A stretch of DNA of 64,000 nucleotides, taken from positions 14,259,110 through 14,323,109 of the forward strand of contig NC_135225.1 of the NCBI RefSeq assembly GCF_052324685.1, in the 5' to 3' direction. The translations under genes and the position numbers were made by a program. The stretch comes from Brachyhypopomus gauderio (lineage: Eukaryota; Chordata; Actinopteri; Gymnotiformes; Hypopomidae). The notes under the pieces are model-generated. The model was not told the DNA's origin. It searched no databases and saw nothing but the letters and a program-made list of their open reading frames with translations. Of this stretch, positions 59,011 through 64,000 are shown piece by piece. Each line of letters opens with the position of its first letter. Position 1 is the first letter of the stretch.

Positions 59011-60560
59011 ATGGATGCAAGTGGCAGATCATATACAGGAATATTTGCTAATTTAATTTCATCATCAAAGAGAAATCCCAAGGTTTTATTTGACTCTATA
59101 AATAACATTGTTTCTCCACCTCCTGCAATGTTGCCATGTTTTTCCGTTAGTGATTGTAATAGGTTTCTTTCCTTCTTTGTTGATAAGGTTATGGCCATTA
59201 GGTCAAATATCCAGCTTGTGACTTGCTCGCCGAAGCATGCTTTACCACCTAGTATTTCTATTTTGGATTCATTCCAGTCCATCACCATAGGGGAGATGTT
59301 GAAGGTGACTAGGCAACTTAAACCAGCCACAAGTTCTTTGGATGTAATACCATGTTCTTTACTTTTAAAGATTTTACCAAGTATTGGCCCTGCTTTATTA
59401 GCTATTATAAATTCGTCACTGTCTACAGGCTGCGTTCCAGCATATTTTAAACATGCTACTGTTCAGCCTCTGATAAAGAAACCTAATTTAGACCCAGATG
59501 TCGTAAAGAATTACAGGCCTATATCTAAACTTCCTTTTTTAGCTAAAATTTTAGAGAAGGTAGTGTCTAATCAACTCATAGATGCACTAGAAAATAACAA
59601 TATATACGATTATTTCCAGTCAGGATTTCGGAAGCGGTACTCTACGGAGACATGTCTTCTGAGGGTCTCTAATGATCTGTTAATGTCAGCTGACGCAGGT
59701 GAGTGCTCGGTATTAGTGCTACTTGACCTTAGTTCAGCTTTTGATACCGTGGATCATCAAATTCTGATTAATAGGCTACGTGATTTGGTCGATATATCTG
59801 GTACTGCACTTGCCTGGTTTACATCATATCTCACTGATAGAAGCTTCTCTGTGACTATTGCTGATTTTGTGTCTCAGTCTTCTCCTCTGACTTGTGGGGT
59901 TCCACAGGGTTCAGTTTTGGGGCCCTTGTTGTTCTCACTGTATATGTTGCCCTTGGGCCAGATTATAAAAAGTTTTAAAGTAGCTTATCATTTGTTTGCT
60001 GATGATATCCAGCTCTACTTTTCATTTAAACCTAATGAGGTCCAGAGTTTGCAGAGGCTAATAGACTGCGTGGATGCAGTCAGGGAATGGACAACAAAAA
60101 ACTTCCTGCAGCTAAATGCTGAAAAAACTGAAGTTTTAATTGTTGCTCCTGAGAAAATTATTCCATTAATTAGGGTAAATCTTGGGTCGCTGTCCCCTGC
60201 AGTCCACTCAAACCTGAGTAATTTGGGAGTTGTATTTGATCAGTCGCTGTTGTTGGACGCGCATGTTAAACAGTTGTCAAGATCTTGTTTCTTCCATTTA
60301 AGAAACATCAGTAAATTGAGGAGGGTAGTTTCAGATTCAGAGCTGGAGATGCTTGTGCATGCATTTATCTCAACTCGCATTGATTACTGTAATGCTCTTT
60401 TCTCTTCACTTACAATATCAGCCCGTGACCGTTTACAGATGATTCAAAACGCCGCAGCAAGACTAATTACTAAATCTAACAGACGCTCGCATATCACTCC
60501 TTTGTTAATATCTTTACACTGGCTTCCTGTTGAATACAGGATCCAGTTTAAAATATTAAC
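59011..60560 (+). mobile_element. L2/CR1-type LINE, reverse-transcriptase region
   Basis: The frame is open for about 516 codons up to the point where hAT sequence begins. Motifs in order: NYRPISKLPFLAKILEKV, SGFRKRYSTETCLL, VLLDLSSAFDTVDHQIL (first catalytic Asp), GVPQGSVLGPLLFSLYM, HLFADDIQLYF (catalytic Asp pair), then NFLQLNAEKTEVLI. It lacks the 5' endonuclease part, as 5'-truncated LINEs do. A likely matching 3' tail (GCACTTTGTGGCCT ... TACTTTACTTACTTTA) lies at 62519-62582. The absence of stops suggests a young copy. Confidence 0.9.
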
Positions 60561-61260
60561 TAGGGGTGGGACGCGATTAAAATTTTTTTTCGAATTAATC
60601 GGAAGCTTTGTAATTAATTAATTGAAATTAATCGCATTTTAATTGCATTTCAGTATTTAACATGAGAAATATTAATTTAAGTTTGAATGATGAATGAATC
60701 AATGAACATAATCATAAACTTCAACATCTGGTTTATTTTTCCACCAGTCTACTACACAGACCAATAGATGAGTGCAGAAAACAGTTCAGGACACTGGAAA
60801 TTCTGACCAAAAATTTTGTTTAATTTTGGGAGTTTTGCTCAGGATATGGAAGAATTGAAGTAAATCAGAAGATGTTTTTTAATACCATTTTAGATGGTAT
60901 ATTTTTCTTAAATTTCCCAGGCCTCTGCCAAAGGCATCTCCATAGTGCCTAGAAGTGGTCAAAGCAAATGACTGGATCTTCATCATCTATAGATTAATCA
61001 TCTATAATATGAGCTGTCACACCAAGATAATTCTTGTTGCTAACAGAGGTCCAGTGATCACCAGTCAGAGCCACATTTGTGGCGCTCTTCACAATAACCT
61101 GTTTTACTTCCCTTTCCTCATCATACAGCTGCTGGATTTTCTTCGACATTGTCTTTCTAGACGGCAGTTCGTAACTTGCATCAGTTGACGCAATGTGCAG
61201 CGCTTCTTGTAAGACTTTATCTTCGACCACAGAGAGCGAACAACACAAATAATGTGACGC
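60555..61260 (-). mobile_element. hAT element fragment (ZBED-like transposase piece)
   Basis: The left end TAGGGGTGGGACGCGATTAA is hAT-like. The minus strand at 60994-61248 encodes SYELPSRKTMSKKIQQLYDE then TGDHWTSVSNKNYLGVTAH, the central part of a ZBED1-type hAT transposase. The right end is not found. Confidence 0.75.
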
Positions 61261-61402
61261 GTCATGTATAAACGTGTGCGGAGTCGCGTGCTACGGTCAC
61301 TCGCTAAAGTTTAATCCAGTCTTAAATGGTCCAATGACGCTAATTTAAAAACCAGGACATTTCCTCACTTAAAAAAAACCCGGGACGGTCGGGACAGGAT
61401 GC

Positions 61403-61790
61403 ATACCTGTCAAGTTTTGTATTTAAAAATACGGGACATTTCCCATATATGACGTCATCGCCTAATTTGCATAATCAGTTATTTGCATATAGCCGCAATC
61501 GAGGCTGTAGGAGAAACGAAAACATCTTTGGAGTGGTAAAAGTGAAGAAAAAACACCCCAAATATGTTTTGAACTACAAATGAATAAAAAATTTTAAAAT
61601 TTCTAGTGGTATTTCTAGCTACAAATGGGGACATCTCCTGGGCATATTTCTGTGCCTTTAGCCCGCGTTTGTGCTTGGGAGATTGTTCGTGCTGACGGAC
61701 ATCGTTCCTTCTCCCATGAGAGACACTAAAATCACAGCTACATATCTTACAGAATGAGTAGCTGTGCCCCTTCATGCTCCTCTTTAGGAA
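61403..61790 (-). mobile_element. Second hAT fragment with BED-type zinc finger
   Basis: The left end TACCTGTCAAGTTTTGTATT with ATACGGGACA resembles another hAT family. The minus-strand frame has SFCKICSCDFSVSHGRRNDVRQHEQSPKHKRG, a Cys2-His2 BED-like finger. Broken afterwards. Confidence 0.65.
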
Positions 61791-62454
61791 AATTAATTCC
61801 CTGTCGCATTCGTCAAGGTACTTACACGTTCACAGCACGCCTTTCGCTCTTGGCCACGCCTCTTTCCCGGCCCCCACACAGAGGGTAAAACCGGAGCAAA
61901 GAAAAGAGAGAAGCGCAAAAAAAAATTATGAACGTAAAATGCGAGACGCAAAGAAAAGCAGTGACGCGCAAACAAAAGAAAGAAACGCAAAAGGGAGAAA
62001 GTATTGCAAAAAAAAGCAGCAACATAAAATGTGAAACGCAAAGAAAAGAAAGAAACGCGAAAGAGGGAAAGTATTGCAGAAACTAATTAGGAACGTAAAA
62101 TGCAAAATGCTAATCTTATATTTGCGATATTATTATTTTTTCGTCACCATTAAAGACCCTAATTTGACTCCATAGAAGTGCTCCTGTGATAAGCGAACTC
62201 CTTCCTACATAAAGTGTAAATAACACTATTTGTGTTTGTACTTCCATCAGGAAGTTTCTTTAATATTTAAATTTCCCATCCACCAGCGTAGCCTCTTCAG
62301 TAATCTCCATCATGATCTTATTGTGCGTCCATAATCTGTATGTCTGGAACTCATGCACTGAGAAACATTCCACGGTGCAAAAGTGTCTCATGCGTTAATT
62401 TAAACAAGCATTTGGATAAATGGACCAGACAGAAACGCATTATGTCTTCGTGAA
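61791..62454. other. Intergenic, purine-rich
   Basis: GAAACGCAAARRAAAG units recur loosely from about 61905 to 62080. No gene recognised. Confidence 0.45.
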
Positions 62455-62582
62455 TTGTGTTGTTTTATTTATATATTGTGTGGTGTTTTATATATTTTAG
62501 TTGTATTGTCTATATGTAAAGCACTTTGTGGCCTTTGTCTGAGAAAAGTGCTATATAAAATAAATTTTACTTTACTTACTTT
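62455..62582 (+). mobile_element. L2 LINE 3' tail
   Basis: TAAAGCACTTTGTGGCCTTT then AAAGTGCTATATAAAATAAA and TTTACTTTACTTACTTTA are the characteristic L2 3' end with short terminal repeats. It probably is the displaced end of the copy at 59011. Confidence 0.7.
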
Positions 62583-62768
62583 ATATACAAGGCATGTGAG
62601 CCGTACACCAAATGTGAACCACAGACAGTGGTGGAGAACTACAAGGGTAATATCCTGTGGGAGCTCCAGGTCCAAACATGTGTGAAGCAACCAGGCAGCA
62701 TGCTGGTGGACAATCTATGATGCTAGGCAAAATGAGACTTTTCACATTGAAGTCAATAAGGTCTAGTG

Positions 62769-63470
62769 CAGAGGTATCAAACTCAATTGCATCGGGGGCC
62801 AAAAGCACACTTTAGGTCATAGGCCAAACTTCATTAACTCTTCTACTCTCTGTAGCTTCTAATCTGCATTAAGGTTTTTCAGCTTGTCCTGATGTTTTTT
62901 TTCAAAGTGCCATCTTAGACTAAACTCCTTAATTACAGCCACATTAGCTCCGCAAATAAGACACGGATTTACTGAAAACATCAATAAACATTGTAGAGAA
63001 GTGAAGAACCCAGAGGCAAGGAAATTACTCATCTTAGCCATTTATTGAAGCCACCACGATACCAGCTTTATAAAACAGAATACCAACATTAGAAGACTGT
63101 GTAAACACACCGACTTCTTTACAGTGAAAACACACTGATTCCTTAAACCCAGCCAGCCATCACCATAACGTTAATTTGGAACCTGGGGGCATTCTCGGAA
63201 ACATGAATGCTCCACCCCGTAATTACCACCTGTAGTGCTATGAACATGATGCTACAATATACTCAGCTTCCCATCGGTTTTCAAAGGCTCTGTTCTCAGA
63301 ATCAGCTTTTTTCTGCCATTGATAAGGGCTAGCTTTGACGTTACAATAGTGTTGCAGACAGTAACAGACGTTTGACTTGAAACAATGAGAAAATGTTCCC
63401 AGTATCATGAGTGTATCATTCAGCAAGGCAGTGGTTGTCGCCGGGCCTCACCTTGAGTTTGACAACTATG
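62769..63470 (-). mobile_element. hAT element with GTF2IRD2/SCAND3-like zinc-finger remnant
   Basis: The ends CAGAGGTATCAAACTCA and TTGAGTTTGACAACTATG are imperfect inverted repeats. A perfect 8-bp duplication GTCTAGTG flanks them at 62761-62768 and 63471-63478. The minus strand encodes KKADSENRAFENRWEAEY (63238-63426) and CLICGANVAVIKEFSLRWHF (62859-63041), the N-terminal finger of hAT transposases related to GTF2IRD2 and SCAND3. The catalytic domain is deleted. Confidence 0.88.
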
Positions 63471-63478
63471 GTCTAGTG

Positions 63479-63893
63479 TGTAGTGTAGAATAAGTTTAGT
63501 GTGTGTGGGTCTAGTGTGAACTCTGGGGATTGGGAATGCCCTGGAGGTTTCTGCAAAATGTCCTTAGGTGTATCCGGACGCTACGTTACAGCTCCAGCCC
63601 GTCTCTTTGGGTGTGTGTGTGTATGTGTAGTCTGTGTTTGGTTATGTGCATATATGTATTTTCTTGGGTCTAATTCAATGTGCATATGTTCATCCGTCTC
63701 ACTTGTAGCTCGTCCCATCATCATTTGTGTCTCGTTTAGTTCGTCTGTATAATGTGCATTTACGCAATGTCCCGTGCTCGTCTTTGATTGTTCTTATTTA
63801 TGTGTGGATGTTTAGTGTGCAACTTGCACTCACCTCGTTGTGTTGCCGTACCTTGCTGTTACACCAGAGTGTAGGACATGATAGATTGCTACA
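63479..63893. other. Intergenic, no gene seen
   Basis: GT-rich sequence, no supported feature. Confidence 0.45.
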
Positions 63894-63895
63894 TA

Positions 63896-64000
63896 CAGGG
63901 GTTGGACAATGAAACTGAAACACCTGTCATTTTAGTATGGGAGGTTTCATGGCTAAATTGGACCAGCCTGGTGGCCAATCTTCATTAATTGCACATTGCA
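63896..64000 (+). mobile_element. Tc1-like transposon, 5' end, cut by the window edge
   Basis: Starts CAGGGGTTGGACAATGAAAC after TA at 63894-63895, then GGTTTCATGGCTAAATTGGA, the outer end of the family seen at 7566 and 35337. The element continues beyond the window. Confidence 0.88.

Overview
This is vertebrate nuclear DNA, almost certainly from a ray-finned fish. Genes are split into GT-AG exons, the intergenic DNA is AT-rich and full of CA/GT, GA and poly-C microsatellites, and there are many Tc1-like and hAT-like DNA transposons plus an L2-type LINE of kinds common in teleosts. There are no prokaryotic operons, CRISPR arrays or recognisable RNA genes.

Layout. (1) 1-13.5 kb: a hAT-like MITE, the last four exons of dctn1 (dynactin p150; its 5' part lies outside the window), a single-exon orphan class A GPCR, and desi2 on the minus strand with five coding exons and a 6.1-kb first intron. 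(2) 13.5-23.7 kb: no cellular gene. A 5.06-kb foldback-like element has two inverted arms of about 1 kb and a 6-bp target duplication; it is followed by a Tc1 relic and a 1.2-kb hAT element with a perfect 8-bp target duplication. (3) 23.7-45.2 kb: the gene-dense core, with ndufb6 (+), topors (+), mtap (+) and cdkn2a/b (-, convergent with mtap). ndufb6 and topors are neighbours in mammals, as are mtap and the CDKN2 genes, so this matches two parts of human 9p21 brought together. (4) 45.2-64 kb: no cellular coding gene recognised. It is a transposon graveyard with a solo-like LTR remnant nested in a hAT element, an intact stretch of L2 reverse transcriptase cut by hAT sequence, several other hAT and Tc1 copies, a SINE and long simple repeats.

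The genes are housekeeping or regulatory and do not form one pathway: dynactin (dynein transport), DESI2 (PPPDE thiol peptidase), NDUFB6 (complex I), TOPORS (RING ubiquitin/SUMO ligase), MTAP (methionine salvage) and CDKN2A/B (CDK4/6 inhibitor). The most unusual structures are the 5-kb inverted-repeat element with coding-phase 18-bp minisatellites in its arms, the serial duplication of the mtap exon 7 end with its splice donor, a 17-copy 31-bp minisatellite starting at the mtap exon 4 donor, and a GPCR that almost lacks extracellular loop 2. All exon joins are read by eye from splice consensus and protein similarity recalled from known families; none was checked by alignment.
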